The notes beneath the pieces are model-generated. The model was not told the DNA's origin. It made no database searches and saw nothing but the letters and a program-made list of their open reading frames with translations. A stretch of DNA of 9,189 nt, from the NCBI GenBank assembly GCA_020348925.1, contig CP070758.1, forward strand, positions 4,554,341 to 4,563,529. Direction: 5' to 3'. The translations under genes and the position numbers were made by a program. The DNA is from Gemmatimonadota bacterium (GTDB lineage: Bacteria; JBHIER01; G020348925). Positions 1-6,096 of this stretch are shown here, piece after piece; position 1 is the stretch's first letter, and the number at the start of each line of letters is the position of its first letter.

Positions 1-1
1 C

Positions 2-556
2 CTCAGAAATTATCTCCATGCGGACTTCGTCAGGAATGAGAGTGGTGACGGGGTCATCTACGGCGTGCGAGATGATCCCATCTCCGGCGGTATCCTCTTT
101 TTCAGTACAATGGGCGATCCGGGTGCCAATAATCAAGTCTCTCCGGATGTCATCGCACCTCTGGATGGTGCCAGTACCGTCTTTACCTACGGTCCACCGG
201 TGTATGAGGGGGCTGCCGTGAAATACGGTGGCGATTCGTATAGAGTTGTCTTTTTCGGTTTCGGCTTTGAAGGTATCGTAAATTTGTTGGGAGACACCGA
301 AACACTGCGGTCCCAGATTATGAGTGATGTCCTCTCGTGGCTTCACTTCAGCAACCAGAGGGGTGATGTGAACGGTGACGGAGAGATTGACCTGCTCGAT
401 CTGATTCGGACCGTCAATGTCAATCTTGGCGTTGAACCTGGGCCCACTGAATATGAGCTGTGGGCCTCGGACTGCACCAACGATGGCACCATCGACCTTT
501 TTGACCTTGTGGGAACGGCCAATGTCATTCTCGGCACAGGAACCTGCGAACCGTGA
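2..556 (+). CDS. 3' end of a secreted protein: GATase1-like domain followed by a C-terminal dockerin (5' truncated)
   Basis: The reading frame is open from the window edge, so the start and the N-terminal part are missing; 184 residues remain. Residues 1 to about 115 begin NYLHADFV and include DDPISGG, a GANNQ stretch, YRVVFFGFGFEGI and a final helix ending in VLSWL. This pattern is known from the C-terminal half of a class I glutamine-amidotransferase-like domain in large secreted proteins, often peptidases, of FCB-type bacteria. No catalytic triad can be seen in this part. Residues 121-184 form a dockerin type I-like pair of calcium loops. The first, GDVNGDGEIDLLDL, is canonical; the second, SDCTNDGTIDLFDL, has Thr at loop position 3 but keeps the acidic positions. 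Each loop is followed by a helix ending in Asn-x-x-Leu-Gly or similar. The protein is probably extracellular, and the dockerin may mediate surface attachment or protein assembly. The function of the whole protein cannot be told from the fragment. No clear terminator follows, although a run of seven T lies at 593-599. Confidence 0.85.
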   Translation, partial: LRNYLHADFVRNESGDGVIYGVRDDPISGGILFFSTMGDPGANNQVSPDVIAPLDGASTVFTYGPPVYEGAAVKYGGDSYRVVFFGFGFEGIVNLLGDTETLRSQIMSDVLSWLHFSNQRGDVNGDGEIDLLDLIRTVNVNLGVEPGPTEYELWASDCTNDGTIDLFDLVGTANVILGTGTCEP

Positions 557-681
557 ACAATCAGGGATCCGCTAATTGAAACGTTGTCATCATTTTTTTG
601 TGAGCAACACTCTCTACCAAGCACCTCAAATTATTTAAGACTGCTTCACATCATGGTATTTCGAGACAAGGAGACGGAGTC

Positions 682-1263
682 ATGCTCAATTGCAGAACAG
701 TAAGAGTGGTTTTCGTTTTGATAACCACTCTTCTCATCATTCAGTCTTCAACAACTCGTGCCACTGAGTTGAAGATTGGGCAAAAAGCTCCCAATTTTGA
801 ACTGCCCACAATCTTTGGCGATTCAACGTACAATTCCAAGGAGATATTTCCGCAGAGCGCGTTGACAGTCCTCATCTTCTGGACAAGCTACTGCCCCGAT
901 TGCTGGAAGGCACTCAAAAGTTGCCACAACCTGGCCGAGAAGGTGAAGGAAATGGAAGTTCATGTTTTGGGCATCAATTTTGATGATGAGAAACTGGCCA
1001 CTGTCCGGGGATTTATCAAGGGCGAAAAGATTGATTTTGTCAACCTCTCGGATTTTCAGGGCAAGGTACCCCGTTCCTACAAGGCCGACGTGTACGATTT
1101 CAGCACGTTCATTGTTGATCGAAAAGGAATCTTGAAGTACGTCAGTTATGATCATCCGCCTGATGTTGACAAGATTCTATTGAAGGAGATTCAGAAAATC
1201 CTTGGTGAGAAGAAGGAGCAGAAATCGAAAGAGTTGAAACCGGATAAGGACAGGAAGGTTTGA
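682..1263 (+). CDS. Exported thioredoxin-like protein (TlpA/AhpC-TSA redoxin family)
   Basis: This 193-residue protein is preceded by AAGGAG at 668-673, eight bases before the ATG. Residues 5-27 are a hydrophobic signal peptide or N-terminal anchor (VFVLITTLLII). The redoxin opening follows (IGQKAPNFELPTIFGD, about 32-47), then the strand LTVLIFWTSYC and the active site Cys71-Pro-Asp-Cys74. The family performs thiol-disulphide exchange in the periplasm, as in cytochrome c maturation or repair of envelope disulphides. The strand FIVDRKG (143-149) matches the usual 'FLIDRDG' element. The residue that should be the family's cis-proline just before it reads as Phe140 (FSTF where PTTF is expected), which may change substrate release or redox behaviour. 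The last 20 or so residues are a lysine-rich tail (EKKEQKSKELK) beyond the fold. The gene stands 125 bp after the dockerin gene and 185 bp before the porin-like gene. The fold assignment is firm; the substrate is unknown. Confidence 0.88.
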   Translation: MLNCRTVRVVFVLITTLLIIQSSTTRATELKIGQKAPNFELPTIFGDSTYNSKEIFPQSALTVLIFWTSYCPDCWKALKSCHNLAEKVKEMEVHVLGINFDDEKLATVRGFIKGEKIDFVNLSDFQGKVPRSYKADVYDFSTFIVDRKGILKYVSYDHPPDVDKILLKEIQKILGEKKEQKSKELKPDKDRKV

Positions 1264-1286
1264 AGTGAGCGTTCCCAGAGCGAGCC

Positions 1287-1308
1287 TTTCCACCGGCCTT
1301 TCTGGAAA
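1287..1308 (+). other. Small inverted repeat just after the thioredoxin-like gene
   Basis: TTTCCA (1287-1292) and TGGAAA (1303-1308) are perfect inverted copies separated by ten bases, starting 24 bases after the stop of the thioredoxin-like gene. The right arm is followed by A residues rather than T, so it is not a textbook intrinsic terminator on the + strand. It could stabilise the end of the message or be chance. Confidence 0.2.
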
Positions 1309-1331
1309 AACTTGAGGTTCCGGATCCGCTC

Positions 1332-1372
1332 GTGTGCGGGACAGGAATCTCTTCCAGTCCGAAGGGACACAC
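1332..1372 (+). other. Candidate structured leader hairpin upstream of the porin-like gene
   Basis: GTGTG (1332-1336) can pair with CACAC (1368-1372), GGAC (1339-1342) with GTCC (1357-1360), and GG (1344-1345) with CC (1354-1355). This leaves an eight-base loop and a purine-rich internal bulge at 1361-1367. It lies in the 185-bp gap between the thioredoxin-like gene and the porin-like gene, about 76 bases before the start codon. No known riboswitch motif was recognised. It may be a 5' leader structure of the porin-like message; the pairing is visible but the function is guesswork. Confidence 0.25.
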
Positions 1373-1448
1373 ATGCAGAAGTGTTCTATGGAGGGTTGCG
1401 CCGACGGCTGGGGAATTCTTTTGATTTCATTCAATAAAGGAAAAATAT

Positions 1449-3143
1449 ATGAGAAGAGCCATGAAGAGAGCAGCCGGTAATCCGTTGATGATGTTCTTCT
1501 TGTTATTTATTATAACGAGTGGTCTGTTACACTCTGCGTACGCTCAATCGTCAATGGCTCGGGATGATACGGTGAAGGTGCTGCAGGAAAGAATTCGAGT
1601 CCTTGAGGAGAGGATTGAAACCCTGGAGAACCAGATTCCTGAAATGCCAGGGGCCGGATCCAGTGAAGAAAATCAGGCGCTGCTTTCAGCCTTGAAATCC
1701 CAGTTGACGGCTCTGGCTGAGGAAGTTGAGTCGCTCAAGCTGGCACTGGACATGCAGCAGGAGAGAATGGCCCGGGTGAAGGTTTCCGGAGAAGAGCGGG
1801 TTCGGTTCATGAATATTGATACCGACGGAGCGCAGGCAATCGGTGCCTACGATGAAGAGCTGAAGCAAGAGACGACGTTCAAGTACTATTTGCGAATGGA
1901 GACCAGTGTCTCAATTTCTGAAAATCTCATCGCCGGGGCGAGGTTGCGGTTGACGAATGTCGACAAGACTATTCTTGACCTCGGCCCTGAATATCTTTCC
2001 CGGCAGGAGGGGAGTGCTTTTCTGAAGTATGCCCGGAAGGAATTCAACGGAATCATCGGGGCGTACGATATTCATCTGACACCGTTCACCCTGATGCGGT
2101 GGGACCAGGAGGACAATCCCGAGGGTGGCGGTGAGGCCGGAGGTGGGTGTCTGCCGTGCGGGGGAATTGCCGGCGCCATACCGCGCGAGAGCCTGGAGGA
2201 ACTGACCCCGGTACTGTCCTTCGAAGGGGCACGACTGAATGGGATGGTCGGAGACTTTGTCGATGTCGTCGCTTTTTACGCCCGACCTCTCCATCCCGGT
2301 AGCAAGCAATACCGGCAACATATTGTTGGTGCGCGAGCCAAACTTCTCAGTTACCACCGGCCGAGTACGTCCTTTCGCCACCTGGGCCTGACGGTGATGA
2401 CGGTTCGGGATGAAGCATCCTCAATTTTTCTTCGATTGTCATCATCGCCTCCGGCTTTAGAGAACAACATACTTGGCGTAGATGTCCATGTTCCCGTTAG
2501 TGAAGGATTCCTCCTCCGCGGGGAATGGACGTATACAGAGGTTACGCTGGATTCGGTCAAAGCGGGTCGCGAGAGATACGATGGGCACGGTCTTCTCGTC
2601 GGTTTCAAACTGCAGTATCCTGTAACATTTCTTAAACTTCGCTGTTCCTATGTGCGCCTTGACAGCACTTTTCAATCGGCGTATCGCGCCGTTTCGTATG
2701 TGGGAAATCGACATGGGATTCGTGCTTCTTTGACCCTGGAGATTCCCCGGTGGAATTCGTCTGTCTCGGCATTCGCAAAAATTATGAAGGCTATTGACGC
2801 GTTCGATCCTGAGAAGGCCGACCTGAACAAGGACCCGATTCTATTAAAAAAAGACCTGACCGAGACCTTCTATACCGGCAGCTTGGGTCTGTCATATAAC
2901 CCTGTAAAAAATGTCCTCATCAGACCGAGTGTCATCTACCGCGGCAGTCGTGGAGATACGAAAGGTATTGCTCGTGAAGTCAAAGATGATACTTATTTCT
3001 ACATCGGTGAACTCGTCTTCACTCTTCATAAGGACAACGAATTTATTATAAGATATCAGTACATCAAAGCAAAGGATAAGATTGATCCAAGCCTCGATTA
3101 TTCTGCCGAGACCCTCTTCACACTCTTCAGCCTCAGATTTTGA
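1449..3143 (+). CDS. Porin-like outer-membrane beta-barrel with N-terminal coiled coil
   Basis: This 564-residue protein starts at the ATG after AAAGG (spacing about 8); an in-frame ATG four codons on (1461) is a weaker alternative. A signal peptide covers 1-32 with a plausible signal peptidase I site (AYA|Q). Residues 42-63 show a regular heptad of V/L/I (42, 45, 49, 52, 56, 59, 63), a short coiled coil, and a second leucine-rich helical stretch runs from about 73 to 108. From residue 110 (VKVSGEERVRF) to the end the sequence alternates polar and hydrophobic residues in beta-barrel style and ends in Phe (SLRF), the usual BAM recognition residue. Coiled coil plus barrel is the layout of trimeric porins such as the DcaP and OprP/O types, but no specific family was recognised. 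A Gly-rich loop at about 226-240 holds a Cys234-Leu-Pro-Cys237 pair, unusual for a barrel loop. The role is probably passive or substrate-specific uptake across the outer membrane; the solute is unknown. Confidence 0.8.
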   Translation: MRRAMKRAAGNPLMMFFLLFIITSGLLHSAYAQSSMARDDTVKVLQERIRVLEERIETLENQIPEMPGAGSSEENQALLSALKSQLTALAEEVESLKLALDMQQERMARVKVSGEERVRFMNIDTDGAQAIGAYDEELKQETTFKYYLRMETSVSISENLIAGARLRLTNVDKTILDLGPEYLSRQEGSAFLKYARKEFNGIIGAYDIHLTPFTLMRWDQEDNPEGGGEAGGGCLPCGGIAGAIPRESLEELTPVLSFEGARLNGMVGDFVDVVAFYARPLHPGSKQYRQHIVGARAKLLSYHRPSTSFRHLGLTVMTVRDEASSIFLRLSSSPPALENNILGVDVHVPVSEGFLLRGEWTYTEVTLDSVKAGRERYDGHGLLVGFKLQYPVTFLKLRCSYVRLDSTFQSAYRAVSYVGNRHGIRASLTLEIPRWNSSVSAFAKIMKAIDAFDPEKADLNKDPILLKKDLTETFYTGSLGLSYNPVKNVLIRPSVIYRGSRGDTKGIAREVKDDTYFYIGELVFTLHKDNEFIIRYQYIKAKDKIDPSLDYSAETLFTLFSLRF

Positions 3144-3173
3144 AAATTGACGATTTTTCCATTGTTCCCAAAA

Positions 3174-3225
3174 CCGGGTGAAAGAGAGACGTGTTGTGCA
3201 TATTGGTGATTTCGTTTCACTCCGG
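3174..3225 (+). terminator. Possible stem-loop at the end of the porin-like gene
   Basis: CCGGGTGAAA (3174-3183) pairs with TTTCACTCCGG (3215-3225) with one bulged T, giving a ten-pair stem around a 31-base loop, 30 bases after the stop codon. No T-run follows directly, so it is at best a weak or factor-dependent terminator or a 3'-end stabiliser. Confidence 0.25.
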
Positions 3226-3280
3226 TCAGATATTTCATAAACCGTAATTTGCGATTTTTAGTAACTGCTTTAACTTAACC

Positions 3281-3365
3281 ATCATTCTGAGTCCGAGTTA
3301 TCGAGCGAAGAATCTCTGACTATGTGAGTGAGTTCTTCATTTCGCTGTGCTTTGTTGAGAATGAT
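3281..3365. repeat. 85-bp imperfect palindromic intergenic repeat
   Basis: The ends are perfect inverted copies: ATCATTCT (3281-3288) and AGAATGAT (3358-3365). Inside, AAGAA (3308-3312) pairs with TTCTT (3333-3337), and AGCG (3304-3307) faces CGCT (3343-3346) with a short bulge. The consensus resembles the widespread 'CATTCTGAGTCC...GCGAAGAATCT' palindromes that recur in intergenic regions of many environmental bacterial genomes. These are thought to be small non-autonomous elements (REP- or MITE-like). No coding capacity is seen. A related half copy lies at 3794-3822. Confidence 0.6.
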
Positions 3366-3416
3366 AAATCCGGCAAACAGATCTCATAAATTGCTCAGTT
3401 TTGGATAAAAAATAAC

Positions 3417-3445
3417 TTGACAATATAACGAAAAGATCATATTTT
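3417..3445 (+). promoter_or_regulatory. Candidate sigma70-type promoter
   Basis: TTGACA (3417-3422) is followed after exactly 17 bases by TATTTT (3440-3445), in a locally AT-rich stretch. The -35 box is perfect and the -10 box is weak. It points toward the CARDB gene at 3872 and would give a leader of roughly 420 bases that includes the small ORF and the hairpin. A second weak -10-like hexamer, TATAGT, lies at 3462-3467 but is too far from the -35 box. Confidence 0.35.
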
Positions 3446-3552
3446 CGAAAAACTGGTATTTTATAGTAAGTTGATACATCTTACTCAGGTCGCAACCCAG
3501 TTGTTTTTGTCATTACTGCCGAAGATGCAGCTATCGAGGAGACAAGGAAAGA

Positions 3553-3651
3553 ATGGTGTGTCTTGCAGCATATTCTGTTGCTCCTGTGATAGGTATTACT
3601 GTCATACCCATTTCTTTGGTCCGGGTTGTACGGTCATTTATTGAAAACTGA
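3553..3651 (+). CDS. Possible 32-residue hydrophobic small peptide
   Basis: An ATG ORF follows GAGGAGA (3536-3542) and AAGGAA (3544-3549), so ribosome binding is plausible. The product begins MVCLAAYSVAPVIG, is mostly hydrophobic up to about residue 23, and ends in a basic and polar tail with two Arg (VVRSFIEN). It could be a single-pass membrane peptide or a leader peptide for the downstream cluster. No family was recognised. An ORF this short occurs often by chance, and other frames are also open here, so it is only a candidate. Confidence 0.2.
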   Translation: MVCLAAYSVAPVIGITVIPISLVRVVRSFIEN

Positions 3652-3682
3652 GCGCAATATCCTTAATGATCTCAACATGAAA

Positions 3683-3729
3683 GGCATGTCATTTGCTCCT
3701 TTGTAAGGTACGGGGAAATGTGACATGCC
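3683..3729 (+). other. Strong 47-nt hairpin in the leader of the CARDB gene
   Basis: GGCATGTCA (3683-3691) and TGACATGCC (3721-3729) are perfect nine-base inverted copies. The 29-base interior can extend the stem: TTT (3692-3694) with AAA (3716-3718) and CTCC (3696-3699) with GGGG (3712-3715), leaving a twelve-base apical loop. No immediate T-run follows, so a simple terminator is unlikely. It could be an operator for a dimeric regulator or an RNA leader element about 140 bases before the start of the CARDB gene. Confidence 0.45.
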
Positions 3730-3793
3730 GTGTTGACTTTTCTTGGTAAAGGAAAGTTCGGACGGTATCATTGAAGCTCATTAAGCACGCTGA

Positions 3794-3822
3794 ATTCCGA
3801 TTCGAGTGATATAGCGAAGAAT
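3794..3822. repeat. Degenerate half copy of the 85-bp palindromic repeat
   Basis: Aligned with 3284-3313, this 29-base stretch matches at 24 of 29 positions with one single-base gap, and the last ten bases (AGCGAAGAAT) are identical. The right arm of the palindrome is missing. It looks like a decayed or partial insertion of the same element, about 50 bases before the ribosome site of the next gene. Confidence 0.45.
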
Positions 3823-3858
3823 AAGTAAGAACAGCTTTCTTTTTTAAGTACTCTCTCC

Positions 3859-3864
3859 AGGAGG
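3859..3864 (+). promoter_or_regulatory. Ribosome binding site of the CARDB gene
   Basis: A perfect AGGAGG sits seven bases before the ATG at 3872 and fixes that start. Strong sites of this kind recur before the next two genes. Confidence 0.85.
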
Positions 3865-3871
3865 TTCTGAG

Positions 3872-6070
3872 ATGAAGAAAATCATACTGTCACTGATCAC
3901 CCTGACTTTGATTACAGCTGTCATTTTTCAAATCCCTGGGTTCATGTCGGTCTTTCGGAGTGATGTGCGGACAACCGATAGCATTGCGTTCGCGCAAGTT
4001 CTCCGCCAAGAAAACACGGAAAAGATTATTCCAGGGATAGAGGAAGAACAATTTATCAATCTCAGAATTGATATTGCAGTTGAAGATGCAAATCTTTTAA
4101 TTAACAGAACTTACGAAGTTGAAATCCAGTACGAGAACGTCGGGACTGATCCTGTTGACAGTGTAAACCTTGTGTTTTATGCCCCCAATCACCATTCGGG
4201 CAACTATTATACGATATTGAAATCCGATATAGGCAATTTTTGTCCTCGAGACGCAACATGTGACGTTGTTTCGGACGGTGACACACTCCATACGATAAGA
4301 TTTGCGTTGCAGGATACCCTTTTCCCCTCAGGAGGGGGTACAATTTCATTTACACTGGAAGTCATCAACCTTTTACAATGCAAATCATTGAGCAATTGCG
4401 TCGATATTTCAGCAAGAGGGTACACTGCCAGTGAGGTCTGTGAGGAGGTCGAGGTGAACTTGCCGGATCTCGTTCCGACATTGGAATGCACTCTCAATTC
4501 TGTACTGATATGGATACACAATTTGGAATGTGAAACGCTGATGGATGCTTTTCGTGTTACGTTTATTGTGGAAGGTCGTGATGACAGTATCCACCAAAAT
4601 ATCCATTTAACGATCCCTGCCGGTGACAGTGTGGCTATTCCCTCGCGATGGGTAGCGCCTGCGAGTGGTTGGTACAGGTTTCATGTTATCGCCGATTCTG
4701 ACAGCATGGTGGTTGAAACGAATGAAGAGAATAACAGCGCAACAGATTCTTGCGAGTACGATGATGATGGTCCGCCGGTTATTGACCTTGCTCCACAGCT
4801 CGATTTGATATATGAATCCTGTTGTGGCTCCTCCCGTGTCTGGATTGGAAACTTTGGAAATGGGGACGTGAACAATACTTTTCAAATTACCTTTCATGAA
4901 GGGAGTATCACCGGTCCTGAGGTGCATAGCGTTTCCATTGATCCCGTTTTCCCTGCTTGGGGAAGCACCACACTTTATGTGGATTTCGATTGTCCAATCC
5001 CTGGGGATACGATCATGTATTACGTTCATGTGGATTTCAATAATACAGTTACCGAGATAGATGACGCCACGCTCTTTTACAACAACATAGATTCAGTATC
5101 CTGCTATTGCTGCGGCTTCTGTGATCTCGAAGTGACGAAAACTGCTCAAACCCTTGAAACGTGTGAATGGGAGGGAAGAACCTATGGGTGCGTTTCGCCT
5201 GGAGAAATCTACACATACAGCATAACCTTGGAGAACACCGGTACTGCGGCGTGCACGAATGTTACCGTTACCGATAATCTTCAGGGTGAAATCGAAAACG
5301 TTTTTAATGTCTCTCCAGCACCTCAATCCGTCTCTAATTTGACAATTCAATGGGTCTTCTCTTCGATTCCAGCCGACACGACAATCTCTCTAACCTTTGA
5401 TGCCCAAGTGAGGTCGAGTCTTTTACCGGGAGAATATCTGATTATCAATGACGTCGAAGAGGATGTAAAAAACAGTAGTGACCGTGATACGGTCATCGCA
5501 GTTAATCCTTGCGATTGTCCGGTTTTATCGGTGGATCGACCGACACTATCCTGTGGAGGGACAGTTACTATAACAATCCAGTCGTGTCCTCTTGATTCAC
5601 TACGGTTGGTGTTAACATATCCCAATGGCAGGGATACCACGTTGTGGAATGATTCGAACATACCGGAGAATTGGTCCCGTAATTTCTCTAACACCGATTA
5701 CGAAGGACAATACACTGTGTCATTATTTACTACTGACTTTATGGCAAAGAAATGTAGTACGGAGGTTCATTTCACTGTCGATTGTGAGCCGACATTCTAT
5801 CTTGACAAGAATAAGACAACATCATCGGAGCAATGGGTCGAGGCCATCTTTCGTGTTACAAAAGATGCGCACGTGAAAATGTATATTTGTAACCTCGTCG
5901 GTGAGATCATTCGGGAGCGTTTCGTTGATCGTGATTATCCCGCCGGTCCTCATGATGAACGGTGGGATCTCAAGAACGATGACGGGGAACTCGTTGCCAG
6001 CGGAGTGTACGTCTTTGTCATGGAGACCGGCCAGATCGTTGATTACAGGAAAGTGGCGGTTCTTCGATGA
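3872..6070 (+). CDS. Secreted cysteine-rich multi-Ig protein: CARDB, DUF11 and FlgD/sorting-type C-terminal domains
   Basis: This is a 732-residue exported protein. Residues 4-25 are a long hydrophobic segment; an AFA|Q site at 39-42 is possible but far from it, so an N-terminal anchor is also conceivable. The domains, in order, are as follows. A beta-sandwich lies at about 62-195 (YEVEIQYENVGTDPVDSV). CARDB-like units lie at about 198-295 (from PDLVP to ETNEENNSA) and about 304-410 (from IDLAPQ to VDFNNTVTEID). A DUF11-like unit lies at about 417-530 (DLEVTKTA, ITLENTGTAACTNVTVTDNL). An Ig-like stretch covers 549-640. The C-terminal module at 642-732 carries VKMYICNLVGEIIRE, a WDLKNDDGE turn and LVASGVYVFVMETG, then ends RKVAVLR. 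That last unit matches FlgD-Ig/type-A type IX sorting domains, which suggests sorting to the cell surface. There are 25 cysteines, including a CYCCGFC cluster at 411-417, so disulphides are likely. A role as adhesin or surface structure is inferred; no catalytic domain is seen. It heads the cluster with the PorV-like and OmpA-like genes. Confidence 0.85.
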   Translation: MKKIILSLITLTLITAVIFQIPGFMSVFRSDVRTTDSIAFAQVLRQENTEKIIPGIEEEQFINLRIDIAVEDANLLINRTYEVEIQYENVGTDPVDSVNLVFYAPNHHSGNYYTILKSDIGNFCPRDATCDVVSDGDTLHTIRFALQDTLFPSGGGTISFTLEVINLLQCKSLSNCVDISARGYTASEVCEEVEVNLPDLVPTLECTLNSVLIWIHNLECETLMDAFRVTFIVEGRDDSIHQNIHLTIPAGDSVAIPSRWVAPASGWYRFHVIADSDSMVVETNEENNSATDSCEYDDDGPPVIDLAPQLDLIYESCCGSSRVWIGNFGNGDVNNTFQITFHEGSITGPEVHSVSIDPVFPAWGSTTLYVDFDCPIPGDTIMYYVHVDFNNTVTEIDDATLFYNNIDSVSCYCCGFCDLEVTKTAQTLETCEWEGRTYGCVSPGEIYTYSITLENTGTAACTNVTVTDNLQGEIENVFNVSPAPQSVSNLTIQWVFSSIPADTTISLTFDAQVRSSLLPGEYLIINDVEEDVKNSSDRDTVIAVNPCDCPVLSVDRPTLSCGGTVTITIQSCPLDSLRLVLTYPNGRDTTLWNDSNIPENWSRNFSNTDYEGQYTVSLFTTDFMAKKCSTEVHFTVDCEPTFYLDKNKTTSSEQWVEAIFRVTKDAHVKMYICNLVGEIIRERFVDRDYPAGPHDERWDLKNDDGELVASGVYVFVMETGQIVDYRKVAVLR

Positions 6071-6096
6071 CGGTCTCTTTTAAGGGAGAACACTCA

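Larger units (their letters stand above)
3144..3871. other. 728-bp intergenic region with repeats, a hairpin and a candidate promoter
   Basis: No long gene lies here on either strand. By eye the region is more AT-rich than the genes on either side. It contains an inverted repeat shortly after the porin-like gene (3174-3225), an 85-bp imperfect palindrome (3281-3365), a candidate promoter (3417-3445), a 32-codon ORF with a ribosome site (3553-3651), a strong hairpin (3683-3729), a degenerate half copy of the palindrome (3794-3822) and the ribosome site of the next gene (3859-3864). It separates the upstream genes from the three-gene envelope cluster and most likely carries that cluster's promoter and a long leader. 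Confidence 0.6.

Noticed and set aside
18-221. ORF in another frame near the left edge
   Set aside because: The overlapping frame from base 2 encodes a recognisable GATase-like and dockerin sequence; this one has no such pattern.
557-681. Possible terminator at the T-run 593-599 after the dockerin gene
   Set aside because: Only four-base pairings can be found before the T-run, too weak to call an intrinsic terminator.
1911-2381. A 156-codon - strand open frame inside the porin-like gene
   Set aside because: It lies entirely opposite a barrel gene with a clear signal peptide and terminal Phe, and the product shows no recognisable features. It is a frame shadow.
3470-3589. Stretch in a second frame reading VVFVITAEDAAIEETRKEW, faintly like part of a response-regulator receiver domain
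   Set aside because: It has no ATG/GTG/TTG start with a ribosome site, is under 40 codons, and no flanking receiver-domain sequence can be found in the other frames. It could be a gene relic but cannot be supported.
3525-3644. 39-codon cysteine-rich ORF (contains CSIFCCSCDRYYCH)
   Set aside because: It overlaps the other candidate small ORF in a different frame and has no Shine-Dalgarno sequence; the Cys run is likely a by-product of TGT/TGC-rich DNA.
3733-3771. TTGACT (3733-3738) and TATCAT (3766-3771) as a second promoter
   Set aside because: The spacing is 27 bases, far outside the workable range for a sigma70-type promoter.
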